Assembly (NCBI RefSeq): GCF_029227915.1
Contig: NC_079885.1
Span: forward strand, 5,334,001 to 5,398,000
Direction of reading: 5' to 3'
Length of the DNA: 64,000 nt
Source: Hydractinia symbiolongicarpus
Taxonomy: Eukaryota; Cnidaria; Hydrozoa; Anthoathecata; Hydractiniidae
Shown here: positions 22,609 through 33,939 of the stretch, in pieces
Numbering within the stretch: position 1 is the first letter of the stretch
How the letters are laid out: each line of letters opens with the position of its first letter
Notes under the pieces: generated by a model
The model's database searches: none
The model's input: only the letters and a program-made list of their open reading frames with translations
Told to the model about the DNA's origin: nothing
Position numbers and translations under genes: made by a program

Positions 22609-23325
22609 AGTGCATCACGAACTCTCATTGCAAATTTTGGTTTCATATTATTTTTATACTAATCTGAATTAAAAAAAAATAGTCACACATCCCAAGGCTA
22701 TTTACCCAATGAACAGACAGCTGTTCAGTTTTTTCTGTGTGTGGATGACATGAAGAAACTTACTGCTCTATAATGTTTTTATTTCAAATTTTGAATTTTT
22801 TTAAAAAGTCTTTAAAAAAACCACATGGTTTTTGGGGTGCACATGACATTGTTTTTGTGATACATGGAAGTGTTCTGCACAATATAAGTTAGCAGTGATA
22901 CAATCATCCTAAGAGCAATATATTATAACTATCTCATGCAAAAAACCATGGTCCTAATTCCAAACCGTTCAGAAATTATGGCCAATTTAGTCCATGTGGG
23001 TTTTGGGGTGCATGACGAAAAAGTTGATCAAGTTCAACATGGTAGCCAAAGAACACATGCTAGACTTAGAAACTATTCCTACCAGGAAGAACCCCATTTA
23101 GGCTTATCTTTCAAAACCAATAATATAGATATATATTATCCATCCATAGAAAAAGTTATAAGCCCTCCTACTTCAGTGTGGTTTTTGGGGTGCATCAACC
23201 TGTATAAATACTTTTTATACCTTACCAGGGTTTTTAGTTTTTGTTTATTATTGTCCTCACAACCCCTTGCCCAGTGCTTTGTACTTTTGACAATTAAAAA
23301 AATAGTAAAAACTTTTAAATTGCTA

Positions 23326-23560
23326 CAGTACAGTCCAGATGTAAGCGTATGCGTGTTCTCAAATTTCACGCCCTTTACTTAGAAGTGGTTGTTTATCTTT
23401 TGTTCTTATTAATTATCTTGCCAGTGTTGTAAAAGTCATTAACTTGGGGTAATAAACAAAAGATTCTTGAGAAAAAAACATAATTATAACTGTGCGCAAC
23501 TACTGTTAAATAGTGTGAACATAATCATTCGCAATAGCATAATTGTAAGTGTTCAACTCC
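23326..23560 (+). mobile_element. truncated left end of the Tc1/mariner-like MITE family
   Basis: Starts TA|CAGTACAGTCCAGATGTAAG and follows the left 235 bases of the complete element at 52214-53629 (shared TTGTTCTTATTAATTATCTTG and GTAATAAACAAAAGATT). The homology fades by about 23560, and neither the 52-bp array nor the right inverted repeat is present. It sits directly upstream of the HDHD3 coding exon, in the probable 5' leader or promoter region. Confidence 0.75.
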
Positions 23561-23637
23561 TTGTTCAAACCTTGTAATGAAACCACGTAATTTGTAATGG
23601 ATATTATGTATGTATATTTTATTTTTATTTTTTCAGG

Positions 23638-24360
23638 ATGATTCCTAAAATCAAACTAGTCACCTTTGATGCGTTTAACACAATATTAAAGCTAAATGCG
23701 AGTGTAGGAACAATTTATGCATTGGCTATAAAAAATTTATTTCCAGAGCTATCAGCTAATTTTCCCCACGTTGCTAAAAAGATAGACAAGCAATTTCCCA
23801 AAGTATATAAAGCTCACTATAAAAGATATCCCAATTTTGGGTTAGGACAAATTACATCAGAACAATTTTGGCATGGCATTGTCAGAGAAACGATCAGAGA
23901 CACAGGGCTAGAACTAGATTCAACATTAATGAATATTTTAACCAGTTCGTTGTATAAAGATTTTTTAACTAGAAAACATTGGCATGTATTTGAAGATGTA
24001 GAAGAAATATTGGACAGATGCAAAAAAGCCAATATAAAAGTTGGAATTGTTTCCAATTTTGATGAAAGACTCGAAACAATTTTAACAAACCTAAATTTAA
24101 GAAATGATTTTGATTTTGTTACTTGCTCGTATCAATGTGGATATGCAAAACCCGATCTTGGAATTTTTGAAATAGCTTTAAAGAAAGCAAACGTCACTGC
24201 TGAAGAATGCATTCACATTGGAGATAATTTAGAACTGGATTTCCACGCTCCTAAAAAACTTGGCATCCATGCTTACGTCATTGATCGATTTTATACTTTT
24301 AAGAACGACAATTTATGTTTTAGGTTAAAATCGTTAAAAGACTTACCAATTTCTTATTAA
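23638..24360 (+). CDS. HDHD3: HDHD3-like HAD-superfamily hydrolase
   Basis: A single-exon 240-residue protein, close to the usual family length (about 250). It matches HDHD3 / Drosophila REG-2-like HAD hydrolases: TFDAFNTILKL, YPNFGLGQITSEQFW, VGIVSNFDERLETIL, CGYAKPDLGIF and HIGDNLELDFHAPKKLGIHA. HAD motifs are D11 (nucleophile), S139 (motif II), K171 (motif III) and G195-D196-N197 with D201 (motif IV). The residue two after D11 is Phe rather than the acid/base Asp of typical HAD phosphatases; vertebrate HDHD3 also lacks Asp there. The substrate is unknown in the family. The ATG follows a TTTTTTCAG|G site by one base, so a 5' leader is spliced on, by either a cis intron or trans-splicing. 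NOP9 follows 246 bp later on the same strand. Confidence 0.93.
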   Translation: MIPKIKLVTFDAFNTILKLNASVGTIYALAIKNLFPELSANFPHVAKKIDKQFPKVYKAHYKRYPNFGLGQITSEQFWHGIVRETIRDTGLELDSTLMNILTSSLYKDFLTRKHWHVFEDVEEILDRCKKANIKVGIVSNFDERLETILTNLNLRNDFDFVTCSYQCGYAKPDLGIFEIALKKANVTAEECIHIGDNLELDFHAPKKLGIHAYVIDRFYTFKNDNLCFRLKSLKDLPISY

Positions 24361-24606
24361 ATACTTAATGTATAATGTAATGAAATTGCTGTTATATTAT
24401 GCTGATATTTAAACTTCCACAATTTTTTCTCTTTTTTTTATGCTTTTGTTTTCACTCAATTCTTTAGCATTTGTTAAGCAACGTTCTTGTTTGCTTGGTT
24501 TCATATGCTGATACTGCAGTTTACATGTGAGTTGAATCAATACCTCTTAGGTCAGCCACTGCCATTTTGGTAATGTTTATCTAATTTTTGTTTAGCAAGC
24601 ATTAAA
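24361..24606 (+). other. short HDHD3-NOP9 intercistronic gap
   Basis: 246 bases between the HDHD3 stop and the NOP9 ATG. I see no AATAAA. A splice-acceptor-like TCTAATTTTTGTTTAG| ends about ten bases before the NOP9 ATG. There is little room for an independent promoter plus poly(A) site, so the two genes may share a transcript. This is an inference only. Confidence 0.4.
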
Positions 24607-27600
24607 ATGGAAAAATCTAATGAAAACAAATACCCTGGTAAGAAAGAAGATCCTCAAAAAGGAAGATTAGCTGAAGAGACAATAAACTATTTTAAGAGGG
24701 TTGAACAAGTTTTGTTAGATAATACATTTGAAGATGAGGAACATAAAGAAATGTTTGTAAAAAATGTGTTTAATCAAATGGAAAAAGATGGTAGCCAATT
24801 AACTCGCCATCCTCTGACTAGTAGGGTCATTGAGGTGATTTTACCTATGCTTAACGCTGAACAAAACCAAAAGCTTATTTCACAGTTTAAGGAAGATATT
24901 GACATTGTAACTTGTGATCGATTTGCCAGCCATGTCGTTGAAGCCTTGTGTAAGAACGTAAGTCAGCATAAGGAGAACGCTGATGTTGTAGAAACTTTTC
25001 TTTCATTTTGCAAAGTCTTAAGAAAACAAAGTAATGGTTTATTAAGGGATGCTTATGGTAGTCATGTTCTCAGTACTGTTTTGCAAGTGTTAGGCGGTGT
25101 TGCCGTACCTGAAAGTATAACCAAAAGCAGATCCACAAGAGCATCTAAAAAAACGAAGGGCAAATATAAACCATTGGTAAATGCAAGTAAGTAATCTTAA
25201 AACTTAAAAAAATTTATGCTATATCTATGATCAAGAAAAATCTCTCGATCCATCAAAGGCCACAAAATAAATGATTAATGTATTTCACAGAATTGTATAA
25301 AGCACCTGTCGTTTTTAAGCAAGTACATTTTTTGTTTGATGTTTTTTCTAAAAACTCAGCAAATATTGCTATCCTGTTTATTGATCACAGTAAACAGCGC
25401 TCAGTGTATTAAATATTGACTTATTCTTTCTGGTTTTCTGTAGAAATGCGTCCTGCTTTAGGCTCTTATTTATCAGATATTTTCTAGATATTTGCTTAAA
25501 AACAAAATAAATAAAACTATATAAATCAATTAAAGTGTTCATTAAGTATATCTTTTGTGTTCTGAATTTCATCAGTAAAAGTGTTAATGACGATAGCAAT
25601 GTACCTCCTTTTTACTGTTTTATGGATATTTGATTACAAATTGTAGATCTTTTATCTGGTGCTGTTTCTTTGACATCCGTTCCCGAGAAATTTGTGAAAA
25701 GCTTTAAAAGGTTTTCCAGAGTAATACAAGAGGATGACAATTTTGGTGAATTATTATGCCACCGGACTGCAAGTCCAGTTTTGCAAGTATTGTTATATGT
25801 TATTAAAGAAATAAGCAAGACAAAATACGCCTCTTTATGTCACCTGGTAGTTGCCCGTGCTGGTATTCTTTCCCAACAAAATGTTCAAGAGGAGGAGGAG
25901 AATGAGGAGACTATTCACAGGTGAGTGACTACAACAACATATATTAAAAAAATTTAAAATAATGGCTGTTAAATCCTAAATTGAAATTTCATGTAGCGTG
26001 GTTTGGAGCATTAATGAAATTTTATTCCTTTACAATTTCTATGAAATTGGTTATAGATTGATAGATCAAATATATTTTGCTTATAAAAAAAGAATACAAG
26101 TAATATGTTACTAATAGTTAAAAATAAATAGAAGGCACAAATCGTTTTATCATTAAGCCCCATTAATAGCTGAGCTATTAATATACTTTGTTAAAAACCT
26201 AAGAATAAAAAATCAAATCAACACATCAGGTTTTTAAAAAAATGAGTTACGTCATTATTAGTTTTTAAGAATGAAGTTCTTTACAACTGTTTTGAATTAT
26301 TCCAATCCAATATTTATTTTAATTTATTGTCTAAATTTCTGTTCCACAACTATGGTCCTGTAGTGTTGTATTCATGCTGAATAAAAGAAAATTTGTTAGA
26401 AAACAATAATGGACAGGTAGAATTGACGTATACGATCAGTTTGTAGATATTTAAAACTCCAAGTGTTCTAGATAAAAGTACAGATACTGTGTATCCATCT
26501 GCACCGAATGTTATTCTACATGCATGTTCTGTTTGCTGTAAAGTTTAGACGTGTTTCTGCTTGCCCATACAACATTACAGTATGCATAAATAAAAAATAT
26601 AAGTAAATATATAGTTCGCTTTTGTAATAAATTCTGAAGTTCCAATCAGGAAATACCCATTTAACAGCTACTGAAAATTCTAGTTTACACCATGTACAAG
26701 TTCATACAACTTTTAAAGCGTATTTACACAACCTTAACCCTATTACTACTAGTGGTGGGGAAAGGTTCTGCTCCTTGTCCATTTTCCTGCTTGAAATTTG
26801 TTAAAGTTAAACAATTTGTGTGGAAAAATAGAGGCTTGATAGGAAGAGTTTTTTTAATGGGGAAATGTTCGTCTAATAGACAAAACCAATGAAGCTAAAG
26901 GCTAGATTGCAAATCTAGGAGATTCTGGGGCACACTTAAAGGTATGGCAGGTACAACTACACATATCTCAACAAAAGCACAAAACCAGTAAAACCATTCG
27001 TTGTACTCAATCATGTGAATACACTGCTACTGTATTTCGATGTCTATTTTTTTTTTTTTTACAAAGATGTGGGCTTTCTTCTACTGTTTTCATAACTCTT
27101 TCAACTTCAAACAAATGACCAAACTTCCAATTCAAATTTTCGTCTTTTTTGTGAAATAACTGAAATATTTTTATAGATTGCCAGTTGTTTTAACAGATGA
27201 AGTTGGTAGTCATTTGATAGAAGCTGTTATACAAACTGCAGACGATGCAACATTTGAGACACTGGCAACAAGATGTTTCAGGCGATACATTATTTCACTA
27301 TGTATTCACCCTGTCGCAAATTATTTGGCACAGACGTTTTTAAGAAACGTCAGAAGTTCTGAACAGGTAGCTACTAATAACTTTATATACTGAAGCAGAC
27401 AGTATTTCTGACCACTATTTTTGACCGCATCAGTCGATTAGGGCGTAATAATTTTCCCAATATTATTGGGTTTTTTGTATGAAGTTGAATTTTTGTCTTG
27501 CACTTTTTTGCATTTTTAAACAAACAGCAATTCTGAAGATCTCTATTTTTGAGGTAAGATAGAACACAGCTTTCAAAACAGCTTTATCGCCCTTCAAATG

Positions 27601-30600
27601 ATTGCATTTATATATATATATATTGTATTGATATATATGGCATTTATATATATTTCATTTATTTATTCAGCGCATTTAAAAGACTGTGACTATGCAATGC
27701 ACAAGGTGCAATGCAAATACTATTTTTTTGAAGTTGTTTTGTTAAGTGACTTGTGCTAGATTGAATACAGGAAGTTGCTTTTGCATATTCTGCAAAAGTA
27801 CCACAAGACAAGAGTAAAAATACTTTTGATTTATAATTATGTCCAAAATAAACGTCATACAAACGTGCAACAAGATAAAAAAATTCCTATCTGGAAAGGT
27901 TTATGCTGACCCTGATTTAAGCTCCTCTTTCAAATTTTAATTCTGGTTTGTTGTAGGCTGACTTCTATATCACAAAGATACTTGAGTTTATGGAGGATAT
28001 TCTAGCAAGCGGTAACATGGGTTGTATTGTAAGAGCAGCAGAGACACTGGCGCGATTGGAAATGGTGGAGAAGCAGAAGTTCTTTTTAAACACACTACAG
28101 AAAGCATTGCACATACCAAGCAACGAAAAGGACTCAAAACAACTTGCTAGACTCATTTTAACCATGATGACATACGATATGTTTTTTAAGAAAAACGATG
28201 AGGTGGAGGAGAACAAAAATGAAGAACTGCCAATAACGGAAAATCATTTGGATAAAAACTCCATTAATTATCATGGTGCATGCCTATTAAAAAGTTGTTT
28301 TTCTTTTAAGAAATCGAAACTTGCTGTAGATAGCTTTTTAAGTTTGACCGTAGAAGAACTACTCTGTGTTTCGTGCAACCCTAGTGGTTGTTTTGCGTTT
28401 GAGAGTTTCTTTCAAAGTAAATGGATACCGAAGAAGAAAAAAGACCAAATGGTTGAATGTTTGACGAGTTCTATATACGTTCTAGCATGCGATAAGTTTG
28501 GTAGTCGTGTTATTGATGCCATGTGGAAGGAACTTGAGGAGGACGTTCAGGATAAGTTAAGATGTGTGTTACGTACACACAAGTCGAAGCTTGAGACTGA
28601 TTTGTATGGTCGGATTATTTTGTATAATTGCGGTGTGAAACAACAAGTGGTGAAAATGAGTGAAATAAAAGAGAAGCAAGAAAGAAAAAGAAGACTTTTC
28701 GAAGACATCTTAGATGAAAATAAAGTTCATGCGGCTCCAGTGAAGAAAGAAAAGAAAACCAAAAATGGTTTGTTTATTCTTTTTGTGCAAAACTGTCGCC
28801 TCTCTGTCTAGCCCCCCCCCCCACTAATTATTGGGTGTCCTTAATTTTAGAGTGGAAAAATAAAGAGACGTTAAGGCTTTATCTCTTCTAAATATGTGCG
28901 CCAACAATTTAAAAAAAATTAAAGTTGCAAAGTCATGTTCTAAGCCTGATTTTGGACGAAATCTAGTATTGCTGATAATTTAGTTGAGTGCAGTGAACAT
29001 AGGGAAATTCAATTTGTATGTGAAAACTGTTGTAATTTTTGTGAAATATTTCTAACTAGTGATTCGTACTACCTTATTTTGGCGATTGGATAAAATAGAA
29101 TTTTTGAAGTAATCTAAATTTAGCTAAACAAAAATTTCAATCAACTAAAAGTTTTAAAATGCAATTGCGCTAAAAATGCGTCGTTTTTGATTTTTAAAGA
29201 AATTGATGAATTGAATTAAATCTGGCTTTGACTTTATTTGGCGGATGGTCAAATATTTTAAATTTAGCGTAGATTTTATTTGGCGTATTTTGACATATCT
29301 GACAACGTTTATTATTATCGCGAATTTTCTGCATCCAAAAATCTTTTCACTCGGACTTTTTTGCGTGTTTTTTTGTGTGTGTGTTTTTTTGTAAGAAGGT
29401 TTATAAATTGCTAACTAAAATGAAGGGAGCAAAATAAGTAGATATCGTTATATTACACTTGTCATATATATTTAAAATAGAAAAGTAGGAAGAAAAAAAT
29501 AGGGAATTTGTTTTCGCAATTTCTGTGGAGATGTTTTACGAGGATTAAATTTCGCGAAATTGTCCAAAAATATTTCGGAAAAGTGCGAAACTCAAAATTG
29601 GCCCTAGATATGACAGGTATCTAAAAATGTAACAAAAATTTTCACTGAAAGTTTCTAAATTTAACAAAATGGTGTGAAGGGATCGCTCCATTTTTTTGGT
29701 AAGCTTACTTAGAACTTCTCAATAAATTTGAGTCTTGTAGCAGGTGCATGTATTTTGCCCACGATTTTAATAATCTTTAAAATATTAAACCAGGACTGAC
29801 TAGTAGTAGTAGTGTTATTTTGTAGTTATTTTTGTTGTACCCCTTGTCATTGAATTTAAAATTTACATTTTAGATGATCGTGCAAATAAGTACCGAGAGC
29901 AGTTGAAGCAACTAGGGATATCATTCGACGATGAAGAGAAGTCTAATGAAGAACTTTTGACAAAACAAGTGAGTCAAGATTGGTTTCCATTGAAAACACT
30001 TAGTTGTTTTGCAACTGTTGTACAAGTAAATTTTTTTGAATCTCAGCAACATTTTTTGCGCAACATCTCTTGCGTGGCTTTGTAGTACTTTGCTGTGTTT
30101 TTATTATAAGTCGTAACAGTGACTGTTTCATACCTATTGCAACCCTTTTGTGTGTTATTAAAAACCGACCTTCAGTTTACTGAATGGAATTTCTCAGCGT
30201 TGGAGTTCTAAGCTGTACACATAGCTACATTTAATAAGGAAATAAAAAAGCTTTTATATGTCATTAATATTGTTACTTAAAAATAACAAGAGAAGTTACT
30301 GTGTGCTGGATACTTTTATCTTTTTTGTTTTGTTTTAAAAATATAGAGACGTGGTAAACAGTTTTTTACGCGTCTTCAGCACTTATTGGGAATACACCTT
30401 TAGTTTTCATTGATGTAACGCTGCTATGTCTCAACTTTTTTAAACAAAATGAATGTGATTTATGAAATCCTCATCTGCAACTTGATAAAATGTTAAATCT
30501 TGAGATTCATACAGCAAACAAACATTCTGTTAAACAGGTTTTTTAATTTTGTACTAAGTGACTTCTGCCTGAAACAGAAGCTTATTAGTACAATTTGAAA

Positions 30601-31333
30601 ATTAAGAAGCCTTTGACCGTAACATTGATACTACCAAAACAGCATTTTCACATATTGGATTAAGTTGAAAATTATACACACACCAATTCAATGAAATTTT
30701 AAAAAACATGTAATTCAGGAAATTCGTGATAGGCTGATAAAGCATAAAGTAGTATGTTATTCTTGGCGAGTACAAAGAGATTACTACGTTAGACCTTTTG
30801 ACTCATGGCGGCTACCCTTGATACGCTCACATTTAGTATTAACAATACTAACTCCCTGCTATTCTTCCTATCTCTTATCTTCCTATCTATCTTAAATCCT
30901 GTAAAAAGTCGTTTTTATTATCCTCACTATTGATTCCGTCACATTGATTCCTCGCAATCATGCGCACTTGAAAGATGTGATGTTTCAAATAAAAAATTTT
31001 AATGAGATTTGTACATACAAAGTCACATTCTAGGTATTTAGACACACATGCAAGTTATGCTGAAAGAAGAACTAAAGAAAAGGTTCATTTTCTTGCAAAC
31101 CAGTCGCAACGTGACGTGATTAAGCTGCTCTGATTCTCAAGATGCTTTTTATTTTAAACAAATATTATACCTTCTTGCAGGTTAAAGACGAGCCACAAGA
31201 TGAAAGATTGTCTCATGAAAAATCGTCTGAAGAAAAATCGTCTGAAGAAAAATCATCAGAAGAACAATTGTCAGAGGAATTGACACCTTCAAGAAAAATA
31301 AAGCAAAAGAAGAAGAAGAAGAAGAAAACCTGA
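24607..31333 (+). CDS. NOP9: NOP9, Pumilio-repeat nucleolar protein
   Basis: NOP9 binds pre-rRNA in the nucleolus via Pumilio/Puf repeats and is needed for 18S maturation in the 90S/pre-40S particle. Coding exons: 24607-25186, 25647-25920, 27177-27366, 27957-28767, 29874-29968, 31181-31333. Phases join exactly to 701 codons (700 residues), a little longer than human NOP9. Puf-like helices are visible: LTRHPLTSRVIEVIL and CDRFASHVVEALC (residues about 60-120), LRDAYGSHVLSTVLQVLGG, ELLCHRTASPVLQVLL, LTDEVGSHLIEAVI, LCIHPVANYLAQTFLRNV, and CDKFGSRVIDAMWKELE. The N-terminus is short and charged. The C-terminus has three SSEEK-type repeats and a Lys tail (KQKKKKKKK), probably a nuclear/nucleolar signal. 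Exon 1 could alternatively end later, but only the GTAAGT at 25187 preserves frame with exon 2. Confidence 0.94.
28810..28825 (+). repeat. poly-C run after a NOP9 donor
   Basis: A run of about eleven C residues (AGCCCCCC...ACT) lies 45 bases into NOP9 intron 4. It is strikingly GC-rich against the AT-rich background, and a similar run lies at 42529-42536. Homopolymer slippage is the likely origin. Confidence 0.7.
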
Positions 31334-31820
31334 TGTTAATGTGAAATATAATAGACCTTACACACAAATATTTTTTTGTTGTTTGAGGAGAATGACGTAT
31401 GAAGATTGGAATTATTTTGTTTAAATAATTTCAACACCAAATGGATTTGAAACCGATTAAGAGCATTAAACCTATGATCAATTAAAATGCTTGCTCTGGT
31501 AGTGGTGCTTGTACTTCTATATGAAATATTTTTGATCTCGTGTCTCTCGCGAAAGTTTTTAAATGCTTTATAAGAAACATACTTTTCGAGATAGCCACAA
31601 TTTTTCTTTACTTCTTTAAAATATACGGAGTAGGACCCTCGGGTTATTTTGTTAGGATCCAAAACCTCAACCTGACGTCAGCATGGTATAATTTCTCTAT
31701 AACCTGAAGCATAGCAAGTTATAGAGAAATTGTTGATTGTTCTGTAATGTTCACATCGACGAAACTACGTTTTATACCCCACCCACAGATCTATTTATAC
31801 CTGTTTTTGGTTACTGTGTC
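31334..31820. other. downstream flank of NOP9
   Basis: Presumed 3' untranslated region and flank. An ATTAAA-type hexamer occurs near 31465. No further coding signal is seen. The minus-strand ORF at 31336-31662 has no recognisable features. Confidence 0.4.
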
Positions 31821-31824
31821 AAAT

Positions 31825-32245
31825 GAAAAAAATTTGCTGACAGGCAAACCTCGTGTGGTCTTTTTCTCTGTACAAAATGGTTACCTCGTAGCTTTATTTC
31901 AGGCACTCCACAAAGTTAATAATTTGCTGACGGGGAAACCACGTGTAGTCTTTTCCAGGGGTTAACGACTCGTGTACTATGTCAATACCCATATTTTGTC
32001 TCTGTACAAAATGGTTACCTTGCAGCTTTCTTTCAGGCACTCCACAAAGTTAATAATTTGCTGACGGGGAAACCACGTGTAGTCTTTTCCAGGGGTTAAC
32101 GACTCGTGTACTATGTCAACACCCATATTTTGTCTCTGTACAAAATGGTTACCTTGCAGCTTTCTTTCAGGCACTTCACAAGGTAAATAATTTGCTGGAT
32201 TTTTTACGGGTAAACGACTGGTTTCTACAACAACAGCCGTATTTT
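31825..32245 (+). repeat. 134-bp tandem repeat with Helitron-like 3' motifs
   Basis: AATTTGCTGA recurs at 31831, 31921, 32055 and 32189. The last two intervals are 134 bases and the first is shortened to 90. Each unit ends with a block like TCTTTTCCAGGGGTTAACGA then CTCG or CTGG, and the next unit starts with a sequence related to the Helitron-like starts at 1609 and 2163 (GTTTCTACAACAACAGCCGT at 32220). The two full units are nearly identical. Small ORFs here are the repeat translated. Confidence 0.8.
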
Positions 32246-33939
32246 ATCTGTAACCTGATTTAATGTCGTGCGAAAGGATTCACAAGAAATCTACGTACAA
32301 ATCACGAATGTTTGAGACTCATAAAACAGCTTCTTTTTTACTTTGAAATACACTACTTTTCAAAAAATCATCTATCAAAAAAGGGGGTCAAGACCTTCCC
32401 GCCACCCCCGGCTTTTGAAACTAAAGGGGCTACGAAATCATTTAATAAGTCTAATCCTCGAAATTTCAGAAAAATGGCGCGTAATAAACGTACAACTTAA
32501 AAGGTAGAGGTCAGGGGCGGATACAGGATTTTTTTCTCCTTAGGCGGATTTGCGAAGCAAAGCGAAGCCCACGCGCAATTTTTGCGTAGCAAAAATTGCG
32601 CGTGATAAAACAGCTGGGGGTCTTGGGGGCGCTGGTTTATTTTGACGAGGGAACAGAAACAACACGAGGAGCTGTATATGTTAAAAAATGCTATGTTACT
32701 AGCTTTAAGAAGGTAATCAATACATGTAAAAAGATTTTAAAGCCATAAGTTGGGTAAGTACTTATATTGAATATATCATGATATCCAATAAATGTGGGGA
32801 ACTTTTTTGTCGTTTTCAGTTATATTTGGATGCTCACAATATGATATTTAAGATGATTCAAATTGTTTTTTTGTCCTCATTGATCATAAACTTTTCCATC
32901 GACATTAGCATCGAAAACGCATAACTGTTCGGCCCCTTGAAGCTTCATTTTCAATAAAATAAATTTGTTGTCCAACAGTCAGTTACACCTTTTTTGAAAA
33001 CACATGTTGCGCAACAAATGTTGTGAAGATAAAACAACAAAAGTTGCAGAACAATTATGGAGTTTTTAAAAAAACAAAGTTTAATTTTTCAAATCCTTTT
33101 AGAAAGCTTCTTATGAGACCAGAAAACAACCTGTGAAAAAAATATTGCCCGCTATTGAAAGTGTCCGCTAAGTCGAGTGAACACTAGTGTTTCATTATTT
33201 TCGAATTTTCAATTTGAAAAAAAACTACGTCAAATATTGTGCGAATATTTAAAGTTTTAAATCGATAATGTTATTGCAGTAAAAAAGACAAGACCATACA
33301 ATACTCAAATATTTTTAAATTAAGAATGCACAATTACTTGTACTCATTCAAGAATAGCTTTTTATCTAAACAACTAGTTCCCATGTCATTATAACAGTTT
33401 AAGCAGTTTAAATTAGAATAGCAACTGGAAATGAAGTGGCCATTTAAAGTGTAACTTTCTAAGTATTCATCTTAAGTAATCTCTCTTGACGAAGAGTAGA
33501 TGAAAATTAATACCGAAGATTTGAGAAAGGAAAGGTAAATAGATTTTTAATTATAAATTTTAAGTAAATCAAAAGAAGTGAAGAATCTTTTTCCTCTATT
33601 TTCATTCTTAATGCAATCTCATCACCAGGCCTCTTTTACGTGTATGATATTTTGACTAGATTTTCCGATTTTTTGTTCTCCGTAAGTGTTGCCAATGTTG
33701 GCCCTCTTGGCTGATTTTTAGTTTTTCCCAACAAAATGTCTGTTTTGGTGTTGCAATATTACGTTCTTGCATTTCACTTGCGGGGTTAGGATAGAAAAAA
33801 AAATAGTGATAACGGCTCAGGGGCTAAGAGACCTTGGGACGGGCAGAGGCGAGTTCAGAAAAATAGGAAGAGGGTACGAAAGCATGGCGTACGCAATTAC
33901 GTTATGAATGAAGTTAACACCCGTTTTTCTTTTAGCAAA
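32246..33939. other. intergenic stretch, no host gene seen
   Basis: Contains the 33-base hairpin at 32571-32603 with surrounding G-rich sequence (CAGCTGGGGGTCTTGGGGGC), which together look like a dispersed repeat. The rest is AT-rich without supportable coding sequence. Confidence 0.4.
32571..32603. repeat. perfect 15-bp inverted repeat with 3-base loop
   Basis: ACGCGCAATTTTTGC at 32571-32585, loop GTA, and GCAAAAATTGCGCGT at 32589-32603. The stem is perfect. The flank GCGAAGCAAAGCGAAGCCC is unusual for this AT-rich genome. It is probably the core of a small repeat; terminator or regulatory roles are not supported. Confidence 0.8.

Larger units (their letters stand above)
21046..23200. mobile_element. 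decayed DNA transposon with repeated GGTTTTTGGGGTGCA ends
   Basis: The left edge has TGCACCTC and CACCCCAAAAACCGCACTG (21049-21087). The right edge has AGTGTGGTTTTTGGGGTGCA (about 23176-23195), its inverted counterpart. Further copies of GGTTTTTGGGGTGCA or GGGTTTTGGGGTGCA occur at about 21272, 22830 and 23002, i.e. subterminal repeats. Internally a 50-base direct repeat occurs at 21161-21210 and 21939-21988. Between them lies a frameshifted minus-strand coding remnant, with another remnant at 22414-22608. The superfamily is not identifiable and the target duplication is not resolved. Confidence 0.55.

Noticed and set aside
26692-26892. 66-residue ORF in NOP9 intron 2
   Set aside because: No homology or splice fit; NOP9 exons join in frame without it.
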